From Candidatus Moranbacteria bacterium CG_4_8_14_3_um_filter_41_13 (GTDB lineage Bacteria; Patescibacteriota; Minisyncoccia; Moranbacterales; UBA1568): a stretch of 16,664 bases of DNA. The notes beneath the pieces were generated by a model. That model was given only the letters and a program-made list of their open reading frames with translations, searched no databases and was not told the origin of the DNA. The stretch covers positions 1-16,664 of the forward strand of contig PFHN01000105.1 in NCBI GenBank assembly GCA_002782305.1, written 5' to 3'. Numbering within the stretch: position 1 is the first letter of the stretch; each line of letters begins with the position of its first letter. Below are positions 8,654 through 15,380 of this stretch, piece by piece. A program made the translations under genes and the position numbers.

Positions 8654-10423
8654 TTATTCACCTCCTCCAACTTCTGGGACATTCGCATCTTTTTTCATAC
8701 CTAGTACATCGCCCCAGAAGATCCTATCGGTACTTCCGCCACGTCTGCTGAAACGGTAATTATCAAAAATTTGTCTCTTTGGAAAATTGATTTCATATAC
8801 CATAAGTTGCCCAAATTGTGCCTGATCAAGAATGACGAGGTCGTGACCAAATTTCTTTGTCACTGGGGCAATGCCGTTTTTGGCCGGCGTGACGGCGAAA
8901 TATTGCGCGCGTGGCTCAGCAGTTATCTTCATTGTCATAAAATTGAAATCCTTCTCATTTTTTGAAGTAAAGAGGAATTTAATTGGTCTTACATGTTCTG
9001 GCTTCACGTAGTAGAAAAGTGAGGAGCCTACCTGGTGACGTGCATACATCCAATCAGTAGCACGCTCCAGTTGTCCGAGTGTTACGCCATCCTTGTTTTT
9101 CAAGATAAGTGTTCGCGTCGTATCTACCGTATCAATCTGCGCCCTCGTCTGTTCATCAAACCAAACAGCGGTGCCATGTATATTCACAGCCAGGACGGCC
9201 AAGGTGATGCCAGTAGTAACGAAGAGGGCTTTCCTACCAAAACGTTCCTCGAGAAATTCATACAGAAATCCAAGAAAGATAAATGGGATAGCAAATACCA
9301 CAATATAAAACCGTGGACGAAGCTGGAATGCCACAGGAAGAGTGAGAATAGAAAAAACTCCAAACCAAATAATACTGAGTATAAGAAAATCACGAGCAAG
9401 ACTTTTTTTCTCTTTTCGTAGTCTCAAGAGAGCAAGAAAAAACCCTGATGCCATAGCAAAGACTGTAGCACTGATAGGAATAGCGTTTTTACGCAAATCA
9501 CTAGTATAACACTCCGAAGTTGTGAGGAGACAATAGTATGTCAGATTTTCTTTGATATCTTTCTTAACCTTCTCTATCAGCGGACGTTTATCAGCCTTCG
9601 AACCCAGCGCTTCGAAGAAATTATGTGTATTCTGACCACTCTTCATCACATCACTCATGATGACTGGGGTATAGAATACGAGAAATACCCCCAAAGCGAT
9701 GGTAAAGAATACAGCAAATTGCTTTAACGATTGTTTCACAAACATTTTCTTCACACTTTCTTTATTCCATACTCGCAAATGAAAGAGTATGAGAAGTGAA
9801 GAAATGCCGAGTAAACTGAAAAATCCGAAGAAATGAAGCTGAGAACCCACAGTGAGACCTGTTACAAAAAGAACGAGCCACCATTTTTTATGTCTGGATC
9901 GCTCTTCATTCAAAAACCGGAGGAGTCCATAAAAACTCAAAAGAATAAAAAACTGCAGAGCATTTGGATTCCAAGCAAAACGAGAATATTCGATAATCAA
10001 GAACGAAAAAGCATACATCGTCGTGATGAACAAAGAAAGCCGTGGCGAAAAATACAAACGAAGGAAAAGAAAAAGAAGTGGGATAGTCAGTAGAGAGAAG
10101 AAGAGATCTGGATAGGCGAATACAGACGGATGAGTCGAATCAAATATTGTTCCAGAAAGATACTGAAAATAATAGTATATCGGACCAAGGCGGAGCATAC
10201 CATGTTCGAGTTTCACCGCTCCCACGCGTGGTCCGAGAAGAGGTAAATATTCTGGGCCATTAATGATGGCATTACTCAGCATAAGAGCATCCCTCGACTG
10301 ATCCATCTTGAAATAGAGCCATTCATCAAAATGGTAGGTACGTACAAAAATAGCTCCTGTCAATACAACTAGGAGCGCAAGGATAACCCAATTTTTCTTC
10401 ACAAAATCAATGTATGTATGCAT
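8654..10423 (-). CDS. GT-C (PMT/ArnT-like) membrane glycosyltransferase, first gene of the minus-strand array
   Basis: A 589-residue paralog and the promoter-proximal gene of the array. Helix 1 (about 11-27) is followed by VRTYHFDEWL and DQSRDA (D41, D45). A longer loop variant follows, with PLLGPRVGAVKLEHGMLRLGP before IYYYFQY (61-87). Then come YPDLFFSLL (104-112), YSRFAWNPN (146-154) and GSQLHF (193-198). The two loop cysteines (C298, C305) are only 7 residues apart, against 17-18 in members 3-6. The soluble C-terminal part starts near LGQLERATDWM (449-459) and ends in a charged tail after RIFWGDV, a motif shared with the next gene. GAGGA abuts the ATG, too close for a standard Shine-Dalgarno, but 5' positioning and length fit the paralogs. 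It is transcribed from the divergent region at 10424-10603. Predicted role: sugar transfer from a lipid-phosphate donor outside the membrane; specificity unknown. Confidence 0.85.
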   Translation of the reverse strand: MHTYIDFVKKNWVILALLVVLTGAIFVRTYHFDEWLYFKMDQSRDALMLSNAIINGPEYLPLLGPRVGAVKLEHGMLRLGPIYYYFQYLSGTIFDSTHPSVFAYPDLFFSLLTIPLLFLFLRLYFSPRLSLFITTMYAFSFLIIEYSRFAWNPNALQFFILLSFYGLLRFLNEERSRHKKWWLVLFVTGLTVGSQLHFFGFFSLLGISSLLILFHLRVWNKESVKKMFVKQSLKQFAVFFTIALGVFLVFYTPVIMSDVMKSGQNTHNFFEALGSKADKRPLIEKVKKDIKENLTYYCLLTTSECYTSDLRKNAIPISATVFAMASGFFLALLRLRKEKKSLARDFLILSIIWFGVFSILTLPVAFQLRPRFYIVVFAIPFIFLGFLYEFLEERFGRKALFVTTGITLAVLAVNIHGTAVWFDEQTRAQIDTVDTTRTLILKNKDGVTLGQLERATDWMYARHQVGSSLFYYVKPEHVRPIKFLFTSKNEKDFNFMTMKITAEPRAQYFAVTPAKNGIAPVTKKFGHDLVILDQAQFGQLMVYEINFPKRQIFDNYRFSRRGGSTDRIFWGDVLGMKKDANVPEVGGGE

Positions 10424-10461
10424 TCCTCGTGTGTCTCAAAAAGCGTTATTCTAACACAGAA

Positions 10462-10490
10462 ATCGTACCATAAAAAGAACTTGCCGTAAA
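10462..10490 (-). promoter_or_regulatory. Predicted sigma70-type promoter of the minus-strand GT-C array
   Basis: Read on the minus strand: -35 TTTACG (10490-10485), a 17-bp spacer, then -10 TACGAT (10467-10462). A TG one base upstream of the -10 makes it an extended -10. Transcription would start near 10455, about 30 nt before the ATG at 10423. No other convincing promoter was seen between the array genes. Confidence 0.55.
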
Positions 10491-10510
10491 GCATAAATAC
10501 TGGATTTTTC

Positions 10511-10540
10511 TTTACAAAAAGCCACTTTTTCCTGTACAAT
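10511..10540 (+). promoter_or_regulatory. Predicted sigma70-type promoter of the plus-strand pair
   Basis: TTTACA (10511-10516), an 18-bp spacer and TACAAT (10535-10540): five of six consensus matches in each box. The start of transcription would be near 10547, leaving about 57 nt of leader before the ATG at 10604. The leader contains a nine-codon open frame (10562-10591) and no evident Shine-Dalgarno for the main start. Confidence 0.6.
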
Positions 10541-10603
10541 AAGAGCAGAATTTCTCCTTTTATGAAGAAACATACACATTCAATTTATTGATTCTTATTT
10601 TTT

Positions 10604-12451
10604 ATGAAAATCTTTTGGAAAAAGCTCGGGGTATTGTTTGTTATTCTCTTCGTTCTCGGAACCAATCTTTTCCTCGGTATCCCACGGCTTTCTACCTTTT
10701 CCTCTGTCGATGAACCATATTGGACGTACGGAAGAACGTCCAAGTTCTGGGACAGTATCAAAGCACATAAATGGAAATCGACGAGCGTCAATGATAAACC
10801 AGGGATTACTGTAGCTATTCTCTCGGGCATTGGACTGGCCTCATTTGATCCAATGCCATACAAAAGCCTTCGTGGCAATATCAAGACTGACGAACAATTA
10901 AGCGATGTCCACGCTATCAATTATGCCTTTCGTCTTCCGATATTTCTTTTTTGTACACTCCTTCTTCCTCTTTTTTATCTTTTTCTGCGTAAACTTTTCG
11001 ATGAAACGACGGCGCTCATTGCTTTCATATTCATCGGACTTTCACCAATTACATTCGGTATTTCTCTCATTATCAATCCTGATTCACTTCTCTGGATATT
11101 TCTCCCACTCTCAGTACTGAGCTATCTCGTGTTCCAAAAAAATGCTGAAAAAAAATATCTCTTCGCAAGCGGTATACTCCTCGGACTCGCTCTCCTTACT
11201 AAATATGTCGCTAATATTCTGTATATATTCTTTTTCTTTCTCCCGTTTCTCGAATATATGTTTGCGAAGGAAAAACCGACGCTTACACCCTATTTGAAAA
11301 AATCTTTCTTTCAGTATCTCGTCATCGTTGCCCTTTCAATGATTACTTTTTTCATTCTCTACCCTGCTACTTGGGTCAATCCAAATACCTTACTGAAAGG
11401 TACATTCCTCTCCAAAGCCTTCGAAACAACGTGGCCGATATTCGCAGGACTCTTTTCTTTCATTGTTATTGATATTTTTCTCTTCAAAAACAAGATTACT
11501 TTTACTCTTCTTCATTTTTTCGGAACATACAAAACGATTCTGATGAAATTTCTTGTTGGTCTTTTCCTCCTCATATCACTCTTCGTCATCGTCAATACGT
11601 TTACAGATATGAAGGTACTTGATCATATGGCAACACTCGCTTCGCCCAAAGGTGAAGGCAAAGGCTCTGTATTTCTCATCTACGCAGACAGACTGACTGC
11701 TGATACTTTTAGCCTTATCTTCGGTATTTCTCCCATCGCTCTTCTTGGTTTATTTTCCGGTCTATTGCTGGTGTTTCGAAGAAAAATGGTAGACACTTAC
11801 GAAGCAAAAATTGTGTTTTATTTCACCTCATTTATTCTCTTTTACTATCTCGCCTCAACCGTCAATCATGTTGTCGCTACAGTACGCTACCAAATCACAC
11901 TCTATCCTTTCGCTCTTATCATTTCTGCTATCGGCCTTTCTTATATACTCACGCACGAAAAAATACAGCGGTATATTCCAAAGTATGTAACCTATCTCAC
12001 CATTTTTCTGCTTTCACTCTGGAGTCTTCTTGCTGTCAGACCGTTTTACTTCGCATATACATCCGCTCTGCTTCCAGAGCAATATTTCATCAATCTGAAA
12101 GATATGGGCGATGGCAGTTATGAAGCAGCAGAGTATTTGAATAATCTCCCAAACCCAGAAAAATTGACTGTTTGGTCAGACAAAGGGGCTGTCTGTGCTG
12201 TATTCAAAGGACGTTGCATCATCGGATTTACAAATAAACGCATTAAAGGTGTACCATTTGATTATGTTGTCGTTTCCTCAGGAAGAAAATCAAGATCAAT
12301 GAAAATGTCTGGGAGCGCTCACGATATTATCAATTTCACAAAAGCCTACGAAACAGAGGATACTGTCTACAAAGTAACTATTGACGGTCGTCCCAATAAT
12401 TACGTCAAGATTGTTGATATGGACAATCTAAGGCCTGAAGGAAAAAAATAA
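10604..12451 (+). CDS. PMT-type (PMT_2-like) membrane glycosyltransferase, distant from the array
   Basis: A 615-residue polytopic membrane protein of the phospholipid-carrier-dependent glycosyltransferase type. After helix 1 (about 8-25), the first outer loop has VDEPYW with the acidic pair D36-E37, where PMT and ArnT enzymes keep catalytic acidic residues. It goes on to KPGITV (65-70). A second acidic motif, NPDSLLW, lies at 158-164, and LGLALLTKY, a common stretch in this family, at 193-201. RYQITLYP (428-435) precedes late helices, and the C-terminal part (about 485-615) is non-membrane, with C531 and C538. It lacks the RTYHF, GPxYYYFQ and FAWNPN signatures of the array genes, so it is a different subfamily. 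It is first in a two-gene unit; its TAA overlaps the next ATG by one base. It may act on the same glycan from another donor or at another step; this is inference. Confidence 0.82.
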   Translation: MKIFWKKLGVLFVILFVLGTNLFLGIPRLSTFSSVDEPYWTYGRTSKFWDSIKAHKWKSTSVNDKPGITVAILSGIGLASFDPMPYKSLRGNIKTDEQLSDVHAINYAFRLPIFLFCTLLLPLFYLFLRKLFDETTALIAFIFIGLSPITFGISLIINPDSLLWIFLPLSVLSYLVFQKNAEKKYLFASGILLGLALLTKYVANILYIFFFFLPFLEYMFAKEKPTLTPYLKKSFFQYLVIVALSMITFFILYPATWVNPNTLLKGTFLSKAFETTWPIFAGLFSFIVIDIFLFKNKITFTLLHFFGTYKTILMKFLVGLFLLISLFVIVNTFTDMKVLDHMATLASPKGEGKGSVFLIYADRLTADTFSLIFGISPIALLGLFSGLLLVFRRKMVDTYEAKIVFYFTSFILFYYLASTVNHVVATVRYQITLYPFALIISAIGLSYILTHEKIQRYIPKYVTYLTIFLLSLWSLLAVRPFYFAYTSALLPEQYFINLKDMGDGSYEAAEYLNNLPNPEKLTVWSDKGAVCAVFKGRCIIGFTNKRIKGVPFDYVVVSSGRKSRSMKMSGSAHDIINFTKAYETEDTVYKVTIDGRPNNYVKIVDMDNLRPEGKK

Positions 12452-14157
12452 TGATCCAAAGAATCCTTCTACAATTCCAAAAAAAGAAATGGAAGTTTAT
12501 TTTACTCGGCCTCATCTTCGCTTTGGGTATCTTTCTTCGCACCTATCACTTCGGAGACTGGCTTCTTTTTGAAATCGATCAGTCCTATGACACCCGTATT
12601 GTTTCTGAAGCGATAGATAATGGTATCAGCAATCTCCCCCTTCTCGGACCAACAGCCGGTGGCGGGAGGGCACTCCGCCTCGGACCAGCGTTTTACTATA
12701 TGGAATATATGAGCGCGCTTATTTTCGGCAATACGCCAACAGGACACGCAATGCTCATTTTGCTTTGTTCTCTTCTCTCGCTTCCTCTTTTTTTCCTCTT
12801 GGTACGACGATATTTTTCACCCACTCTTTCTTTTTTTCTTTTTACTCTTTTCTCTTTTTCATCCTACCTCGTTCTCTATGGACGATTTTCGTGGAGTCCC
12901 AATATATTACCATTCCTCGTTACTGCGTTCCTCTATACACTTCTCAAATCAGTCGAAAAAAATACTCCTCATAATGATCGTTGGTTTCTCCTCTTCGTAG
13001 CTATCGCGACCGTCGCTTCGCAAATTCACTTCAATGCATTTTTCACCCTTCCCACTATTGCTGTTCTCTTTCTTCTCTATAAAAGACCCCATTTTCATCT
13101 GCGCACATGGTTTCTGGCATTTGGTATTATCATGCTCATCTACTCTCCGATGATTCTCTCGGACATATCTACTCACGGAGAAAATATAGGTTTTTTCCTC
13201 AGCAAGGTTTCCAAATCAGGTGATCCTTTCAAAAACTTCCTCCGCACATTTACCGTAGACGCCCACTATATGGCATCAGGAACGCTCCTTGTAAATACTG
13301 GCATTGACCATATAAGCGGTGGCAGGATCAGAGGCTACGGCTTTCAAAATGATGAAAATCTGATGCCTCGTATTATTGCGCTCGTATTCTTTTTCCTTTC
13401 GATGATTGTTTTGTGTTTCAATATACTCAGAGAAAAAGATGTTCATCGGAAAGATTTCTTCGTCCTCATATTCCTCGGTATTACAATTTCATCAGCCTAC
13501 TTCTATTCTCTTCTTTCAAGTAATTTTCAGATTTTCCCTCGATTTTATCTTCTCGTAGTGCCTCTCTTCATTATTCTTCCTGGCATCCTCCTCGAGAAAA
13601 TTTCTGTATTACGCTTCGGAAAAATACTGCTCATTGTATTACTCTTCTTTATGATTACTCCCAATGTGATGCGTTTGTATCGTCATTTCTATTCACTCTC
13701 GCACCCTTTCGAAACAACTTCCGTAGAACGCGAAGATATATTCCCGAACAACAAACGCCTCACCCTTGCAGAACAAGAAATGATTACAACTTCTATCAAA
13801 AACAACACGCCAAACAAGACTCTTCCTGTCTATATCAATACTTTCCACGAATACGAGCCTGTGTTCTGGTATCACTTGAATAAACAAGGCATTGTCTATA
13901 CCGACACCATTGATGAAAATAACCTGTATGAGCAAGGCTACTATTTCCTCATCAAATATAGAGATGGTGGCACTCGTGGTATTGATCATTTTACCGTAGA
14001 AACCACACAGGATTTCGGTGTACTGCGAGTCTATACGCTACGTCCCAAATCAGAATACATACGTGCTATGAGGCAAGATACCAGTAAGTCAAAACTTCTC
14101 AAGCAAATAACTCAAATACAAGCACTCAAAACATGGAGAACCTACCTTCTACCCTGA
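12451..14157 (+). CDS. GT-C (PMT/ArnT-like) membrane glycosyltransferase, array-family member on the opposite strand
   Basis: A 568-residue protein of the same subfamily as the minus-strand array. It has LRTYHFGDWL, PLLGPTAGG...LRLGP, AFYYMEY, YGRFSWSPN (142-150), SQIHF (190-194) and a C-terminal soluble part near LAEQEMITTSI. Its acidic loop is the most changed: DQSYDT (D43, D47), so the Arg and Ala of RDA are Tyr and Thr, while both Asp remain. The exofacial cysteine pair is absent. SQIHF and SDISTHGEN are closest to members 1 and 2, which suggests shared ancestry followed by inversion or relocation. AAGGA lies 8 bp before the ATG, one of the few good ribosome-binding sites in the window, and the start overlaps the upstream stop (TAATG). 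The last residues overlap an apparent transposase remnant on the other strand, so the C-terminus may have been altered by an insertion. Confidence 0.84.
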   Translation: MIQRILLQFQKKKWKFILLGLIFALGIFLRTYHFGDWLLFEIDQSYDTRIVSEAIDNGISNLPLLGPTAGGGRALRLGPAFYYMEYMSALIFGNTPTGHAMLILLCSLLSLPLFFLLVRRYFSPTLSFFLFTLFSFSSYLVLYGRFSWSPNILPFLVTAFLYTLLKSVEKNTPHNDRWFLLFVAIATVASQIHFNAFFTLPTIAVLFLLYKRPHFHLRTWFLAFGIIMLIYSPMILSDISTHGENIGFFLSKVSKSGDPFKNFLRTFTVDAHYMASGTLLVNTGIDHISGGRIRGYGFQNDENLMPRIIALVFFFLSMIVLCFNILREKDVHRKDFFVLIFLGITISSAYFYSLLSSNFQIFPRFYLLVVPLFIILPGILLEKISVLRFGKILLIVLLFFMITPNVMRLYRHFYSLSHPFETTSVEREDIFPNNKRLTLAEQEMITTSIKNNTPNKTLPVYINTFHEYEPVFWYHLNKQGIVYTDTIDENNLYEQGYYFLIKYRDGGTRGIDHFTVETTQDFGVLRVYTLRPKSEYIRAMRQDTSKSKLLKQITQIQALKTWRTYLLP

Positions 14158-14231
14158 AACGCAATTGATTTCCCTTCAACAAAAACCTCGTGAGGAGTCA
14201 AATAGCCAAGTCGTTTTCGTGGCATGGTCAG
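14142..14231 (-). pseudogene. IS30-family transposase C-terminal remnant
   Basis: On the minus strand this frame reads PRKRLGYLTPHEVFVEG followed by KSIAFQGRR and a TAG stop (14144-14142). A stretch of the form N-R-P-R-K-x-L-G-Y-x-T-P-x-E-V-F near the C-terminus is a hallmark of IS30-type DDE transposases. Upstream the frame hits TGA (14234-14232) and TAG (14246-14244), and the catalytic domain is missing, so only about 28 codons remain. The match rests on one motif recalled from the family, not on a search. It overlaps the last 16 bases of the convergent gene. A chance or divergent repeat remains possible. Confidence 0.5.
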
Positions 14232-14301
14232 TCACGAGTTCGCCTACGTGAAGAATTCTACTGGAGGGAAGTTCATCATCGCCCCTGCTGTGTAACAGTA
14301 A

Positions 14302-14341
14302 AAAAGCCCGAGAAATCCGTAATAGGTTTTCTCGGGCTTTT
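14302..14341. terminator. Bidirectional intrinsic terminator between convergent genes
   Basis: A perfect 14-bp inverted repeat, AAAAGCCCGAGAAA (14302-14315) and its complement (14328-14341), with a 12-nt loop. The GC-rich core is flanked by A and T runs, so a U-tract follows the hairpin on both strands. It sits between the plus-strand gene ending at 14157 and the minus-strand gene ending at 14454, and should stop transcription from both sides. Confidence 0.85.
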
Positions 14342-14401
14342 CATTTTCTCAAAAAATCCCCCTCCGATTTTCACTACGATTTTTTCTCGAATTCAGATTA
14401 T

Positions 14402-14431
14402 ATCATAATTCCACGGCCGTGAGATTATGAT
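14402..14431 (+). terminator. Near-palindromic hairpin with T-tract (second terminator candidate)
   Basis: A 30-bp near-perfect palindrome: 13 of 15 positions per arm are complementary, centred on CACGGCCGTG with ATCATAAT and ATTATGAT at the ends. It is followed by TACTTTTTT at 14432-14440. As a terminator it works best on the plus strand; on the minus strand no T-run follows. It could instead protect the 3' end of the minus-strand message or be a protein-binding palindrome. Confidence 0.45.
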
Positions 14432-14453
14432 TACTTTTTTATAAACAAAAAAC

Positions 14454-15380
14454 TTACTTTCTGCGACTGGCGAGATAATGTGGGAGAGCGATGAATGAGA
14501 GAAGCATTTGGATAAAACGAGAAAGGAGGGCGACGGTCACAGCAGTTTCGATACTCACTCCGATCAATCCGAAGAAGGTAATATATGCCCACTCTTTGAT
14601 ACCGATATTATTGATAGAAAGTGGCAGAGATGAAACAATCGCCACGAGGAACATAACGCTCGCAAAAGGGAGAATATGTACCGTGCTCCCGAGAGCATGA
14701 AATAGTGTGAAGTTCGACAGCACGAGTCCTACGAAAATAAAAAGGATAGACCACATACTCGTCGTAAACCAAATATGCTTTTTCGTATAAAAAATAATCT
14801 CTTCAAGAAAACGACGGAGTTTGAAGAATGGTAAATGCGAAACAAACTGATGAAACCACTGCTTGCAGTATACATACGTAATGAGGAGATCAACAAAAAA
14901 GAAAAGAACCAGTACTCCGTAGGTAATAAGAAGTGCTGGATGCCCCTTCGCATAAGGAAGCAGTATCGGACTACAAATAAGTGAAAGAAGCGCAATAGTC
15001 CAGAGTCCGATGAAACGATCAAAGATGACGGTAGAAATAGAAGCTGCCTTCGCTTCTGATTTCTTTGCGAGCCAGAGTGCTCGGTACGTATCCCCTCCGA
15101 TTGTTGAAGGAAGAAAATTGTTAATAAATGAACCGGTAAGATAGGTGAAAAATCCTTCCTTTAGAGAAAAGGAAAGTCCCTTGAAATGAGCAATAGTTTG
15201 CCACTTCTTCGCCGAAATTACATTGCCCAAAAGCTGGAAAATGACATAAAGAAAAAGAAGCGGATAAGAAACCTCTTTCAGTTCTGTCAGGACACTCTGC
15301 CAATCGACACTATCAATGAGCCACAATATGAGCCCAGCCGTTACGACAATTTTCAGCAAAAATAAAAGTCTTTTTTTCAT
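14454..15380 (-). CDS. LPG_synthase_TM / AglD-like (UPF0104) integral membrane protein
   Basis: A 308-residue protein with about eight predicted membrane helices. It carries the signature segments of the LPG_synthase_TM family (the membrane part of lysylphosphatidylglycerol synthases, and stand-alone proteins such as YbhN and archaeal AglD). These are INNFLPSTIGGDTYR (86-100), a conserved DRFIGL (121-126) and LPLSINNIGIKEWAY (252-266), which corresponds to the family's G-x-x-E motif. The cytoplasmic or periplasmic LPG synthase domain is absent, and the length is normal for the stand-alone form. Such proteins are often found beside glycosyltransferases and are suspected to act in lipid-linked sugar translocation or transfer, but the biochemical role is not settled. 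Its ATG overlaps the upstream GT4 stop by one base (TAATG on the minus strand), so the two are probably translationally coupled and work on the same glycan precursor. It ends 23 bp before the hairpin at 14402-14431. Confidence 0.8.
   Translation of the reverse strand: MKKRLLFLLKIVVTAGLILWLIDSVDWQSVLTELKEVSYPLLFLYVIFQLLGNVISAKKWQTIAHFKGLSFSLKEGFFTYLTGSFINNFLPSTIGGDTYRALWLAKKSEAKAASISTVIFDRFIGLWTIALLSLICSPILLPYAKGHPALLITYGVLVLFFFVDLLITYVYCKQWFHQFVSHLPFFKLRRFLEEIIFYTKKHIWFTTSMWSILFIFVGLVLSNFTLFHALGSTVHILPFASVMFLVAIVSSLPLSINNIGIKEWAYITFFGLIGVSIETAVTVALLSRFIQMLLSFIALPHYLASRRK

Noticed and set aside
8661..8670. Strong Shine-Dalgarno-like GGAGGAGG on the minus strand just before array member 2
   Set aside because: It encodes the Gly-Gly-Glu end of the upstream protein and lies about 26 bp from the chosen ATG at 8634, too far for normal use; no suitable start sits 5-10 bp downstream in the right frame.
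8635..8688. N-terminal extension of array member 2 to the ATG at 8688
   Set aside because: It would overlap the upstream gene by 35 bp, has no ribosome-binding site and adds residues that no paralog has.
1501..9990. Regularly spaced similar words about 1.6-1.8 kb apart, as in a repeat array
   Set aside because: They are the same conserved codons in tandem paralogous genes, not a CRISPR or satellite repeat.
226..10093. Many 60-130 codon plus-strand frames rich in Lys, Arg and Ser inside the array
   Set aside because: They are antisense shadows of hydrophobic membrane-protein codons, with no family features or ribosome-binding sites.
1..14157. UGA recoding (code 25) as in Gracilibacteria
   Set aside because: UGA ends two genes at the expected place (1964 and 14157), and the long frames are complete under the standard bacterial code.
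14190..14408. 72-codon plus-strand frame crossing the terminator
   Set aside because: It runs through the terminator hairpin, has no family features, and part of it is antisense to the transposase-like remnant.
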